Positions 34,017 through 43,125 are shown, counted from the stretch's first letter. The stretch is 64,000 nucleotides of DNA from Peptoniphilus lacydonensis (GCF_900106515.1 NZ_FNWF01000003.1:62001-126000), one strand, 5' to 3'. Numbers and translations are program-made. Notes: generated from the letters alone by a model not told the origin.

Positions 34017-34206
34017 CAAATTATGGAAACTGCTAATTGATAAGGGATGGACGAAATCCAAACTACGTGAGGAATCTACAATAAGCTCCTCTTCAATGGC
34101 AAAACTTACAAAGGGTGGAAATGTTACAACGGAAGTTTTACTTAAAGTATGTAAAGCTTTGGACTGTGATATTTCTGATATTATGGAAATAGTAAAGGAG
34201 GATTAA
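34000..34206 (+). CDS. HTH regulator of the restriction system (HTH_26 / C-protein-like)
   Basis: A 68-residue XRE-type HTH: YNKLWKLLIDKGWTKSKLRE, STISSSSMAKLTKGGNVTTE, VLLKVCKALDCDISDIMEI. Such small regulators commonly precede type II restriction genes and time their expression. It starts within the ATPase gene's last codons and ends 3 nt before the endonuclease start. Confidence 0.85.
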   Translation: MKLSYNKLWKLLIDKGWTKSKLREESTISSSSMAKLTKGGNVTTEVLLKVCKALDCDISDIMEIVKED

Positions 34207-34209
34207 TAT

Positions 34210-34866
34210 ATGGAAATTGATAATATTTTTGAATTATTTGAGATAACGAAAGATAAACTAGAAGGTCAACATGGAACAATAACTATCAATTTTGCTAATA
34301 GGAGTCACGTCTATTCTGGAAATGATGTAATAGGAAATTGTCTACAAGAATGGCTACCTAATTGGTTTCAATATTTAGGTGTAAATATTGTGCCTGGTGA
34401 ACATACACAAGCCTTTCCAGATTTTGTAGCCGTTTTTAATAATATTAGCTATGATGTTGAAGTTAAGGCATGGAATTGCAATAATAATCCAGCATTTGAT
34501 TTAGCCAATTTTCAAAGTTTTCTTGAAACAACATTTGATAGTCCTGGAAAACTTGATGCATACTACTTTATACTTGGATATAAACCCATGGATGATGGTT
34601 TCTCAGAAGGTTTTAAAGTTGAAAAGGTGTATTTAAAAAATATATGGGAAATAACTGCTCCAACTAAGAAATATTCAATAGGTCTTCAAGTAAAGAGGAA
34701 TCAACCCTACGCAATGAGACCAACATCATTCAATAGAAACCCTGATAAAGCTTTTAAATCTAAAGAAGAATTCATAAATGCTGTTAAAAAAGCTTATGAT
34801 CTATTTCCGAGTACAAGTTTAAAATTCACATCAGATGAATGGCTCAGTCGAGTTCTTTCTTATTAA
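34210..34866 (+). CDS. Type II restriction endonuclease (NgoBV-like)
   Basis: A 218-residue enzyme with a PD-(D/E)XK site: QAFPDFVAVFNN (Asp), ISYDVEVKAWN (E-x-K). The N-terminal GTITINFANRSHVYSGNDVI GNCLQEWLP resembles the NgoBV/NlaIV family, whose known members cut GGNNCC. Specificity is inferred only from that resemblance. It is preceded by a C-like HTH and faces a C5 methyltransferase across a shared terminator, a standard type II arrangement. Confidence 0.7.
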   Translation: MEIDNIFELFEITKDKLEGQHGTITINFANRSHVYSGNDVIGNCLQEWLPNWFQYLGVNIVPGEHTQAFPDFVAVFNNISYDVEVKAWNCNNNPAFDLANFQSFLETTFDSPGKLDAYYFILGYKPMDDGFSEGFKVEKVYLKNIWEITAPTKKYSIGLQVKRNQPYAMRPTSFNRNPDKAFKSKEEFINAVKKAYDLFPSTSLKFTSDEWLSRVLSY

Positions 34867-34868
34867 TT

Positions 34869-34912
34869 AAAAAACTGTCAAAGCTACTAATAAACAACTT
34901 TGACAGTTTTTT
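34869..34912. terminator. Bidirectional terminator between endonuclease and methyltransferase
   Basis: AAAAAACTGTCAAAG (34869-34883) and its exact complement (34898-34912) form a 15-bp stem with A and T runs on both sides, so it can end transcripts from both directions. The last codons of the methyltransferase form part of the stem. Confidence 0.85.
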
Positions 34913-36389
34913 TAATTTGTTCAGTTTCTAATGCTTCCATATAAGACTCTATTAATTTATTAGATACAGCCTTTATTACGGGAACACAAACTGTATTCCC
35001 AAGCAAATCAAGCGCATCAGATGTTTTTATATTATCAAGTGTGTAATTTTCTGGAAACCCAAACAATTTTAAACACTCTTTAACTGTTAGTGATCGTATC
35101 CCATTCTTTACTGGAACCCCTAACTTATGGACATCAGTAGCCACCAGAGTAGGTGCTACTTCATTTGGATTTAAAATTTTTGAAAACTCAAATGATAACT
35201 TTCCCGTTACAATATTATATCCTTTTTCAAGAGTCTCATCCTTAACTCTTCTATTTCCAACCTTTTTTTTAGGATATTCGTAGACTAAGTATCCTTTTTC
35301 TACTAAATCGTCGAGCATATCTTGTAAGTTCTCATGTGGATAAAATGATTTTATCATATTAGCAGTTAAAGGCATTCCATCCATCCAATCGATTCCTATC
35401 AGTTCAGCCCATTTTTTATTCCTACGCTGTCTTAATAATTTAGCAAGTAAATCTTTCTGATCTGGGGTAACTGTTCCTTTTAACTCAATATCCCAACTAT
35501 GAATATTGTTATCTCCACCTCTTTTATCTTTGATCGCTTTACCATACAGTTCTTCCATGTCGTAATGAGATAAAAGTTTGTTCGTAAAATCGGTATCTTT
35601 AGCTTCAACTTCTTCATCAATGACATCTTTTAAAACTGAATATTTCTTTTGGAATCCATCAAGCTTCTTAATTTTTCCTGTCTTAATTCCAATAATGTAA
35701 ATTCTATTCCTTGATTGTGCAAGTCCAAAATCTTTTCCATTTAAAACTTTTGCATCAATATCATATCCTAACTCTTCTAAAGTGTTTTTTATAACTTTAA
35801 ATGTTTTTCCCTTATCGTGATTTACTAATCCCTCTACATTTTCAAGGACAAATCCTATAGGCTTTTTTTCTAACAATATTTTAGCAACATCAAAAAATAA
35901 TGTTCCTCTTGCATCCTGAAAACCTAAGCCTAATCCTGCTTGTGAAAAAGCTTGACAAGGGAATCCAGCTAACAAAAAATCAAAATTCGGTAAATTAGAA
36001 GGATTTATTTGAGTAATATCACATTTAGGATCTTCTCCAAAATTATCTTTATATGCTTTTATAGCAGGTTCTTTAATATCACTGGAAAAAACACATTTTC
36101 CAGTTAATCCTTTCTCCATTAGTGCTTGTTCGAATCCTATTCTTATTCCACCAAGCCCACTAAATAAATCTATGTATGTTATTTGTTCTTTATTATCTTT
36201 AATTTCTAACTTTATCGAATCTATTCCTAATTTTATTAATTCCCTAATCCTACTAGAGAAACTCGTACAATTAGGAAGTGGTAGGTCTTCAATAATTTCT
36301 TTTTCTTCGGAATTAATATATACAGAAACTGCTTGTTTTTTATCTTCAACATGCTTTCTCCCAGCTCCTTCACGCATTCCACCGTGCAT
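34887..36389 (-). CDS. C5-cytosine DNA methyltransferase with N-terminal DNA-binding extension
   Basis: A 500-residue methyltransferase, start ATG 36389 after AGGAGGTGG. Residues 1-60 are an added basic segment (GGMREGAGRKHVEDKKQAVS, then a ribbon-helix-like part) that might bind its own promoter. Motif I YIDLFSGLGGIRIGF starts at 72, motif IV GFPCQAFSQAG has catalytic Cys145, motif VI VLENVEG is near 183, and motif VIII QSRNRIYIIG follows. A target recognition region of ~150 residues precedes motifs IX and X (EVAPTLVATD; RSLTVKECLKLFGFPE). It protects host DNA from the convergent endonuclease. Confidence 0.93.
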   Translation of the reverse strand: MHGGMREGAGRKHVEDKKQAVSVYINSEEKEIIEDLPLPNCTSFSSRIRELIKLGIDSIKLEIKDNKEQITYIDLFSGLGGIRIGFEQALMEKGLTGKCVFSSDIKEPAIKAYKDNFGEDPKCDITQINPSNLPNFDFLLAGFPCQAFSQAGLGLGFQDARGTLFFDVAKILLEKKPIGFVLENVEGLVNHDKGKTFKVIKNTLEELGYDIDAKVLNGKDFGLAQSRNRIYIIGIKTGKIKKLDGFQKKYSVLKDVIDEEVEAKDTDFTNKLLSHYDMEELYGKAIKDKRGGDNNIHSWDIELKGTVTPDQKDLLAKLLRQRRNKKWAELIGIDWMDGMPLTANMIKSFYPHENLQDMLDDLVEKGYLVYEYPKKKVGNRRVKDETLEKGYNIVTGKLSFEFSKILNPNEVAPTLVATDVHKLGVPVKNGIRSLTVKECLKLFGFPENYTLDNIKTSDALDLLGNTVCVPVIKAVSNKLIESYMEALETEQIKKTVKVVY

Positions 36390-36473
36390 AAGACCACCTC
36401 CTTTTAAAACATTATAACACTTGTACATTGTTTTTTCAAGTTATATAAAACCAGATTGTTTTTTATATATTAA

Positions 36474-36848
36474 TTATCCTGTCCACTCTCCCTATAAATA
36501 TCTATACTGTCTACACACCCCTACTCTTTTTACTATTGATATGTTCCCACAAGGTGTTTTTCTAATTGAAAAATGGCTTTTAAGATTTCTTCTAAAATCC
36601 TAAAAGCCATTGATTTCAACAGTTTTATAGCCTATTATCGTAATTTCTTGTCATCAATACTACACTCTCCACATGTGATAGTTAGGTTATATTCTACCTT
36701 GTTTTTATTTCATAAAACCGCTAATTATTCTTGTTTTACATCATTATCGTCTACACCAACTAATTTTTTGATTAGGCTAATATATGACTCAACTATAGAA
36801 AATGCTAAAAAGTAATTATTATTTTGTTATAAGCTCTCTCATAAGATT
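36474..36848. repeat. Recombinase-end repeat R1 and remnant
   Basis: First of four related segments (also near 38640, 40890 and 41158). It holds the block CTACACACCC, then GTTCCCACAAGGTGT, an AT-rich hairpin AATGGCTTTTA/TAAAAGCCATT, and then, on the minus strand, codons ending ITCGECSIDDKKLR, which match the end of the 595-aa recombinase (NACGDFSIDVKEIS). Further upstream codons to ~36800 look like more decayed recombinase sequence. It marks the end of a former recombinase gene. No intact gene lies in 36390-36848. Confidence 0.65.
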
Positions 36849-37622
36849 TTATCTATATAGTAATGAGTTGTATTTTACCAACTTTATTTCTGGTGTATTC
36901 CCATGAGAAAAGTCGAGATACCCTAAAATTGCTATATCATATTCTTTAGTCTCATCTATTTTATCTTCAAATCTTCCACGAAATACTTTTGTTTTATATC
37001 CCCATGTCTCATCTCTTCTTTTGGTATAAATCAATAGTTTGAAAAATTCTTCAGATGGCTTGACTTGTCCCTCTTGCTCTGCTTGTTTCACTAGCTCAAC
37101 CTTTAATTTAACTTTACCATAAAATATAAAAACTTTGCCTTCATATTCTTTATCTAACCACATACTAAGACTCTTTCTTGGGATTGTTCGTTGTATTGAA
37201 TTGCCCCCGTTAGAACTTTTTATAATAAGTGGATTATCTCTTTGTGCCTGGCTATTTATATTAATGTCTTTTGATGTGTCTCTATTCATCAGCATATTTA
37301 ATGCTGATTCAAGCTTATCTCGAATTTGATTATCATTCATTGTTTCTACATACTCAATTATTTGTTTTTTACTAGCATAATCATAATTATAAGAACAATT
37401 GTCTAAATGATTTGAAGTAGGCTCTTTTGATAAGTATTCACGGTTCTTTGATGTTTTATGTGTAAAAGCTAGTCTGGCTTCTTTACATTCTGGACATCTC
37501 ATATCTCCTTTATAATAAGATATGTCACCGTTATTTTTTTCATAATGCGCTTGAACTTCATCTAATTTATGAATTTGACCGTCTTTAGCAAAATAAAAAT
37601 CATCAAATTGTTTTCTTTTCAC
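36849..37622 (-). CDS. Protein with N-terminal zinc motif, unknown function
   Basis: A 257-residue protein. Residues ~40-78 contain MRCPECKEARLAFTH and NHLDNCSYNYDY, a C-x2-C...H...C zinc arrangement as in CoiA-like N-termini. The rest is alpha+beta, with VFIFYGKVKLKVELV strands and no motif I recognise. It lies 47 nt downstream of the short serine recombinase in the same direction and between repeats R1 and R2, so it is likely cargo of that unit. Confidence 0.5.
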   Translation of the reverse strand: MKRKQFDDFYFAKDGQIHKLDEVQAHYEKNNGDISYYKGDMRCPECKEARLAFTHKTSKNREYLSKEPTSNHLDNCSYNYDYASKKQIIEYVETMNDNQIRDKLESALNMLMNRDTSKDININSQAQRDNPLIIKSSNGGNSIQRTIPRKSLSMWLDKEYEGKVFIFYGKVKLKVELVKQAEQEGQVKPSEEFFKLLIYTKRRDETWGYKTKVFRGRFEDKIDETKEYDIAILGYLDFSHGNTPEIKLVKYNSLLYR

Positions 37623-37669
37623 TATCTCACCTCATTTATTCCTTCACTTTTGTATTTATAGTTGATGCA

Positions 37670-38590
37670 TTATCTCCTATATTTATTTATAGAGCTATAT
37701 TTTATACTCTTTCTATTATTCTCCTCATCAAGATTACTCCTACTTGATTTCTCTTCTTGAACCTTATTAAATACTTCCTCTGCAATAATTGCTTCATGAT
37801 TGTCTTTTAGAAGATAATAATTTTCTTTATTTACTGAATCTAATAGTTTTACAGAACCTGTATACTTTTCATTTTTTAACATTGCCTCAATACTTCTTTT
37901 GGACCATTTATTTTTCCCAGTCGGAGATTTAATCTTTTCTTTTTCAAGTTCTTTGACAATGCCTATGACACTTTTCCCATCTAAGTACCAATTAAATATT
38001 TTCCTGACTACTTTTGCTTGTTGGAAGTTTATAATTAGTTCTCCATTCTCATTATGATCATAGCCATAGCACTTTCGATTATAAAGCTTTGATGTGCCTT
38101 GTGCCGCTCTTTGCTTTAGACCCCATTTTATATTTTCACTTCGCTGTTCGTTTTCTGATTGTGCTAAAGATTCCATAATGGATATGATTATATCTGTATC
38201 ATCTTCTTGGCTATCTAAGTTTTCTTGTTCAAAGATAATTCTTGCACTGGCTTGCTTAATTACTTTTAATGCTTCTAAAGCATCTACTGTATCTCTACCA
38301 AATCGACTCACGCTCTTTGTAACGATTATATTAACGTCTTCTTTCTTTATGTCTTCAAGCATTCTTAAGAATTCTTTTCTACTTGATTTAGTTTTTCCTG
38401 ATGCAATATCAATGTAAATATCTACAAGTTTCCAATTAGAGTAATGTGATGTAAGTCTAGTTAAAGCAGATATTTGTGCCACCAAACTATTTAACTGATC
38501 TTTATCTGTCGTGCTGACTCGTGCATAGATTCCTACTCGCTGGATTTGGAATTGTTTTTTAGGTAATATCAGATTTATTTTTTTATTCAT
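37670..38590 (-). CDS. Serine recombinase, short form
   Basis: A 306-residue serine recombinase. The resolvase domain has IYARVSTTDKDQ with catalytic Ser26, then NIIVTKSVSRFGRDTVDALE with the Arg cluster. The Recombinase domain follows (RKCYGYDHNENGELIINFQQ, KWSKRSIEAMLKNEKYTGSV). It stops before the zinc ribbon and coiled coil seen in large serine integrases, including the 595-residue one here. It may be a naturally short recombinase or a truncated integrase. Confidence 0.9.
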   Translation of the reverse strand: MNKKINLILPKKQFQIQRVGIYARVSTTDKDQLNSLVAQISALTRLTSHYSNWKLVDIYIDIASGKTKSSRKEFLRMLEDIKKEDVNIIVTKSVSRFGRDTVDALEALKVIKQASARIIFEQENLDSQEDDTDIIISIMESLAQSENEQRSENIKWGLKQRAAQGTSKLYNRKCYGYDHNENGELIINFQQAKVVRKIFNWYLDGKSVIGIVKELEKEKIKSPTGKNKWSKRSIEAMLKNEKYTGSVKLLDSVNKENYYLLKDNHEAIIAEEVFNKVQEEKSSRSNLDEENNRKSIKYSSINKYRR

Positions 38591-38639
38591 ATTGAACTCC
38601 TTAATTTAACCTAATTATTATTATATCATTTTTATTATA

Positions 38640-38870
38640 TGATAAGTAGCCTGATATTATCTATCCTTTTCACTTCCCCTAAAATATACATAGTGTCTAC
38701 ACACCCTGCAATAATCAACACTTGAAATGTTCCCACAAGGTATTTTTCAAATAGAAAAATGGCTTTTAAGATTTCTTCTAGAGATCTTAAAAGCCAACTG
38801 TTTCAAGAGTTTTATTTACTATTATCCTAATTTCTTGACATCAATACTATAATTAGTCATAACATGTATC
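38640..38870. repeat. Recombinase-end repeat R2
   Basis: Second copy: GTGTCTACACACCCTGCAAT, TGTTCCCACAAGGTA, a strong hairpin GGCTTTTAAGAT/ATCTTAAAAGCC, and minus-strand codons ending NYSIDVKKLG and a stop. It lies between the hydrolase 3' side and the start of the short recombinase. The rest of 38870-38992 holds nothing recognisable except a short CGGG...CCCG inverted repeat. Confidence 0.65.
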
Positions 38871-38992
38871 AAGACCACTCTGACGATAGCAATACATCAG
38901 GAAGAAAGCCTTCACACTCGTTGCACGGTGGAAGTTGCAAAAGAAATTATATATTCGGGTGCATATCAAAGCCCGTTCAATTAGAATATACA

Positions 38993-40120
38993 CTACTTCT
39001 GCTGCTTCATCTCCATCATTTCATGAACAAACTGTTCCGGTAAGTCAGCATGAATATTGTGGCTTGATTCATAACCTGATTTAAGAGTACTGTTTTTAAT
39101 TAACGCATGCACTTCTTCTGCATCTTTTTCGTCCATGGCAGATAGCAATATTCCATTATGATCATAATAGCTCGGCGCGGTTTCATTTGAAGGCGCAACA
39201 TGAAGAATGATTGTCGGACATTCTATTTCGCTCAACATCTTTTTCTGGTCAACTCCATAAAACCAGGAAAAATCGTAAAAAGCCTCTCCGAATCGAAGAT
39301 CATAGTTCCCTGTTCCGTCCTGCATATTACTCGTTAAGAATATCATTCCATTCAAACCGATTTCAGGAGGATAATACCAAACAATTGGCATTTTGCTACT
39401 ATTTTCTCTGATTCTCTTGGAAAAAGGATCTTTAACTATAAAGTCCCAATTATCTTTTCCATCTTTATTAAAAAGTGATTTCATGTAAGTATGATCAAGA
39501 TAATATCTCGTATAATTCTTCTCCGCTTGCTGCGACAGAAAATCATGGATTGTCTTGAACTCAAGATAAGAAAAAGTATTTTCTGCTCTAGCAGGCTCTG
39601 TAGAGAAGAAAGGTCCATCTTCAAGGAGAATCCCTTTTACCTGTTCCTTTTCCTTTGCAGCTATTGCCGCTGATATCAAAGCACCTGAGGAATGTCCTGA
39701 AAGATATGTTTTCTCACCAATCGCATCACGCATGAAGTCGATCAAATCATCACGAATAGGAATTAGCTGATACTTATCAGGATGTTTAGACGATTTTCCA
39801 TGTCCGTAGCAGTCTATTGCAAAGATGTGAAAATGATTCGATAGTTTCGGTAAAACCTTCGCATAATCTTCTTTTGATACCATCTGACCGTGAATTAGTA
39901 AAAGCGGCTCCCCATTATCAGGTCCTTCTAAGTATGCTATTTCACTGCCATCAGTCGTCTTGTACACTTTTTCTGTAAATCCTAATTGCTTCCCCTTTTT
40001 CTTCATAAACCGATCATTTCCATAATCAAAGTGAAGCGTTCGATATGCAAAACCCACTAGAATCACAACTATTACAATCAAAATAACCATAATAATTTTT
40101 AATCGTTTCATACGTTTCAT
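38993..40120 (-). CDS. Membrane-anchored alpha/beta hydrolase
   Basis: A 375-residue protein with one N-terminal membrane helix (residues 8-25), so the enzyme domain is probably outside the membrane. The alpha/beta hydrolase fold shows LLIHGQMVS (oxyanion region), the nucleophile elbow GHSSG (Ser144), and a C-terminal His within SSHNIHADLPEQF. The substrate is unknown. Its start overlaps the AbrB-like gene stop by 4 nt, so the two form a regulated pair. Codon usage and the G/C level look slightly different from the phage genes, consistent with separate acquisition. Confidence 0.8.
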   Translation of the reverse strand: MKRMKRLKIIMVILIVIVVILVGFAYRTLHFDYGNDRFMKKKGKQLGFTEKVYKTTDGSEIAYLEGPDNGEPLLLIHGQMVSKEDYAKVLPKLSNHFHIFAIDCYGHGKSSKHPDKYQLIPIRDDLIDFMRDAIGEKTYLSGHSSGALISAAIAAKEKEQVKGILLEDGPFFSTEPARAENTFSYLEFKTIHDFLSQQAEKNYTRYYLDHTYMKSLFNKDGKDNWDFIVKDPFSKRIRENSSKMPIVWYYPPEIGLNGMIFLTSNMQDGTGNYDLRFGEAFYDFSWFYGVDQKKMLSEIECPTIILHVAPSNETAPSYYDHNGILLSAMDEKDAEEVHALIKNSTLKSGYESSHNIHADLPEQFVHEMMEMKQQK

Positions 40121-40374
40121 AATATCTTTCCTTTAATTGCCTGTAGCATCTCAGCCATTTTATCACCACTTATCAATGCTATTCCCTGATTTTGATCACC
40201 CAGCAGGAGAATTGTGTCACCACTTTCTATATGGAACAAATTTCTTGCCTCTTTTGGAATTACAATCTGTCCTTTTGAGCCAACTTTTGCAGTCCAAGCA
40301 TAAATCCCCTGTTCGTTTTTCTCAGTTTTATTCTCATATTCCAAGTTACTATGATCTTGCTTGCTTTTTTTCAT
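40117..40374 (-). CDS. AbrB/SpoVT-type transcription regulator
   Basis: An 85-residue protein with a C-terminal swapped-hairpin AbrB domain: AKVGSKGQIVIPKEARNLFH, then IESGDTILLLGDQNQGIALI, SGDKMAEML. It is translated just ahead of the hydrolase and probably represses this two-gene operon through the inverted repeat at 40393-40423. Confidence 0.85.
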   Translation of the reverse strand: MKKSKQDHSNLEYENKTEKNEQGIYAWTAKVGSKGQIVIPKEARNLFHIESGDTILLLGDQNQGIALISGDKMAEMLQAIKGKIL

Positions 40375-40392
40375 ATTGTATCTCCTTGAGGG

Positions 40393-40428
40393 TTAGTATT
40401 CTTTGTTATACATTTCATACTAATTATA
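40393..40428 (-). promoter_or_regulatory. Promoter and operator of the AbrB-hydrolase operon
   Basis: On the minus strand TATAAT (40428-40423) is followed by TTAGTAT-N17-ATACTAA (40423-40417 and 40399-40393), an inverted repeat over the expected transcription start. This fits self-repression by the encoded regulator. Confidence 0.5.
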
Positions 40429-40889
40429 TCATGAATTATTGCCTTCTCAAGTAAAAATATGTTAATCCCAACTCGACAATGCCGTAGCAATTTCATATGC
40501 TTTTTATGTTTAAAGTATTCCTACAAAAAATCACCCCGCCATTTCCTGACGAGGTGCCCTATTTTAATATATTCTTTTCATCCATCTCCTTTTATCGCAA
40601 GGCCTGATTTGAATTCCACAACCTATTTCTCATCGTAAACCGTAATCTTTTCACTAAGTCGTCTGACCAGACGTTCAGTGTATTCGGTAATCTACCTGAC
40701 CTGTTTATCGAGAAATATACAATTGCAAACAGTTTTATTGTCTGAATATCTCCAAAGCCACCTCCGACTACATTTCTGAAGTCTCAATACGTCAAAAAGC
40801 AGTTCCATAGTTACATTTCCGGAAGACAAAACTGTTTTTAAAAGATCTAAAAATGAGATTACGATGATGCACTTTTTCTTGGCAATACC
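40429..40889. other. Non-coding stretch with recombinase debris
   Basis: No intact gene. A hairpin CACCCCG...CGAGGTG with a T-rich tail lies near 40530-40560. The fragment at 40623-40691 is annotated separately. The rest is AT-rich sequence without a recognisable signal. Confidence 0.5.
40623..40691 (-). pseudogene. C-terminal fragment of a serine recombinase
   Basis: The minus strand encodes ITEYTERLVRRLSEKITVYD then EK and a stop. This matches the C-terminal beta segment of large serine recombinases of the TnpX type, where the pattern LVRxLIEKVTVY is common. No upstream part of the gene remains. Confidence 0.55.
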
Positions 40890-41060
40890 ATCAAAACCCG
40901 TTTATTTCAAGGCTTTTCTATACAGTTTAGTCCCTCACCTTGACATCAATACTATCGTCTCTACATCTGGTAGTTAGGTTATATCTTATTTGTCTCTTAT
41001 AACACAAAACAGCAACTTATATCTATTTTGTATTATAATTGTCTTCTCTAACAACTATTC
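40890..41060. repeat. Recombinase-end repeat R3 (partial)
   Basis: A third copy lacking the CTACACACCC block. It retains GGCTTTTCTATACAG and minus-strand codons ending RYNLTTRCRDDSIDVKVRD. Upstream sequence to ~41060 matches R1 (AGTTAGGTTATAT shared), so R1 and R3 derive from the same recombinase type. Confidence 0.55.
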
Positions 41061-41157
41061 TGATCAGGCTATTTTTACATTTTATAGATGTCATCTATTT
41101 TATTAATTTACTATAGCCATTCATATATCTTGAAGTTTCATATATTATTAATCTATA

Positions 41158-41380
41158 ATGAGCAGCCTAATAGTATCCACCCTGCTCACTCCACCCTAAA
41201 TATCCATAGTGTCTACACACCCTGCAATAATCTGCACTTGAACTGTTCCCACAGAGTATTTTCCAAATAGAAAAATGGCTTCTAAGATTTCTATTAAAAT
41301 TCTAAAAAACCATCGATTCCAACAATCTTATGACTTCTTAACTTATTTCCTTGACATCAATACTAAAGTCTCCACATGCG
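41158..41380. repeat. Recombinase-end repeat R4, at the intact recombinase gene
   Basis: The full copy: GTGTCTACACACCCTGCAAT (as R2), TGTTCCCACAGAGTA, TAGAAAAATGGCTT with a weaker hairpin, and then the true 3' end of the 595-aa recombinase gene. It shows what R1-R3 originally were: the region immediately after an integrase gene, where an attachment site is expected. Confidence 0.7.
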
Positions 41381-43125
41381 TTGTCTTTTGCTTGGGAACA
41401 TAATTTTTTATCCTCGTTATTCTTGTAGGAACACAATTTATTAATGTCATTGTCTTTGGCATTTTTTCTATTATCTTTAAAGTTATTAGAATCTTGACTA
41501 TCTTTAACCCCTGTTTTGAAATAGAATGTTAAGTCATAAGGATGGACTGTTCCGTCTTTGTCAATTCTACCCACTACGACTTTATCAACTATGCTTTCAA
41601 ATACTGTTCTGTTAAATTCCTCTATGATTTCTCTATTCTCTAACACCTTTTTAAATTGCTTTAATCTTTCTTTAATAGAGTTTTCATCTTTTATTGTTAG
41701 CTCTAGGGTTTTCTTTTCATCAAGTAATTCTTCTTTTTGTTTTGTAAGTTTTTTATACTTTTTAGAATAAACTTCTTCGTCTATACTATCTTCTAAATGA
41801 AGATCAACTAACTTTCTTTCTTGACTAATGATTCTGTTTAATTGGTTTTCTAACTTTTTCAAATCTTTGACCAAAGTCTCATCATTTATTTCTTCTTCTA
41901 CAATTTTTAAAAAGTCATCTATTACTGTTGAATCTACATGGCATAATTGCCTATAGCTTTCAACAAATGCTTTTTCTATTGCTGCTTCTTGTATTCCTTT
42001 TGAATGAGGGCAATATTTTTTACCTTTTTTAGTTGACTTTACACATTGCCAGTTAATTTTTTTATAAATTGAACTAGTGTGCCATGTTCTTCTTGAAAGT
42101 ATTTCTCCACAAAATCCACATTCAAGCATACTTGAAAAAGCATATTGCCTTGATAGTTTCTCTCTTTTTCTATCCTTATTAGCAATGGTGTTTCTATTTT
42201 GTGCTCTCCTGAGTCTAATCTCTTGTGCCTTTTCAAAATCTTCTCTTGGTATAATTGGCTCGTGATGATTTTCAATGTGGTATTTATCAGATTCACCAAA
42301 GTTTGCTAGTCTTCTTTTTGTTATGGGATCAACTGTGAAGGTCTTTCCCATTAGTATATCTCCAATATACTTTTCATTTTTAATTATTCCTAACACTGTA
42401 GTATCAGACCATTTTGTTTTACCTCTCGGGGTGAGATATCCTTGCTCTTCTAGTTCCCTGCCAATGACTGAGCCACCATTGCCCTCTAAATATCTTTTAA
42501 AGATGTATCTGACAATTTTGGCTTCTTCTTCATTTAAAGAGATACTTTTTGTTGTAGGGTCATAATCATATCCAAGACAACCTTGAAAACCAATAAGTTC
42601 CCCTTTTTCCATTTTCATTTTCAGTCCTTTTTTTACATGGGCTGAGGTATTTTCTACTTCTTGTTGAGCTACTGAACTTAATATTGTTAATAGTAACTCT
42701 CCATCCATTGTCAAAGTATCTATATTTTCTTCTTCAAATACTACACCAACATTGTTTTCCTTTAATAGTCTTACATACTTTAAAGTATCTAATGTATTTC
42801 TAGCAAATCTTGATATAGATTTAGTAATTATCATGTCTATATCTCCATTTTGGCAATCACTTATTAGTCTCATGAAATCTGCTCTTTTAGTAGCAGTTGT
42901 TCCTGTTGTCGCTTCATCTGCATATATACCAGCCAAAGTCCAGTTCTTATTATTTTTTATTAGATTTGTGTAATAATCAACTTGCGATTTATATGATTCA
43001 AGTTGGTCTTTGCTATCTGTACTTACTCTACAATACGCTGCAACACGTTTTAAATCTAAATGTAGTGCATTTCTATTTCTTGCTCCAGTATTTGAAGCTT
43101 TTATTAATTTTACTTTAGTATTCAT
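41338..43125 (-). CDS. Large serine recombinase (integrase)
   Basis: A 595-residue large serine integrase. The catalytic domain has AAYCRVSTDSKDQ with Ser35, and DMIITKSISRFARNTLDTLK. The Recombinase domain spans ~165-290 (LGYDYDPTTKSISLNEEEAK; KWSDTTVLGIIKNEKYIGDI). The zinc ribbon has CGFCGEILSRRTW and CVKSTKKGKKYCPH. A coiled coil lies at ~390-480. The Lys/Asp/Asn-rich C-terminal tail ends ACGDFSIDVKEIS. It probably moves the element carrying the transporter cassettes and mob genes. Repeat R4 lies at its 3' end. Confidence 0.95.
   Translation of the reverse strand: MNTKVKLIKASNTGARNRNALHLDLKRVAAYCRVSTDSKDQLESYKSQVDYYTNLIKNNKNWTLAGIYADEATTGTTATKRADFMRLISDCQNGDIDMIITKSISRFARNTLDTLKYVRLLKENNVGVVFEEENIDTLTMDGELLLTILSSVAQQEVENTSAHVKKGLKMKMEKGELIGFQGCLGYDYDPTTKSISLNEEEAKIVRYIFKRYLEGNGGSVIGRELEEQGYLTPRGKTKWSDTTVLGIIKNEKYIGDILMGKTFTVDPITKRRLANFGESDKYHIENHHEPIIPREDFEKAQEIRLRRAQNRNTIANKDRKREKLSRQYAFSSMLECGFCGEILSRRTWHTSSIYKKINWQCVKSTKKGKKYCPHSKGIQEAAIEKAFVESYRQLCHVDSTVIDDFLKIVEEEINDETLVKDLKKLENQLNRIISQERKLVDLHLEDSIDEEVYSKKYKKLTKQKEELLDEKKTLELTIKDENSIKERLKQFKKVLENREIIEEFNRTVFESIVDKVVVGRIDKDGTVHPYDLTFYFKTGVKDSQDSNNFKDNRKNAKDNDINKLCSYKNNEDKKLCSQAKDNACGDFSIDVKEIS

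Noticed and set aside
36474-41380. CRISPR-like array suggested by regularly placed repeats
   Set aside because: The repeats are ~200 bp, imperfect and 0.3-2 kb apart, with genes between them; they are recombinase gene ends, not CRISPR units.
42039-42299. 86-codon minus-strand frame within the large recombinase
   Set aside because: Off-frame reading of the zinc-ribbon region of the recombinase, no independent ribosome site.
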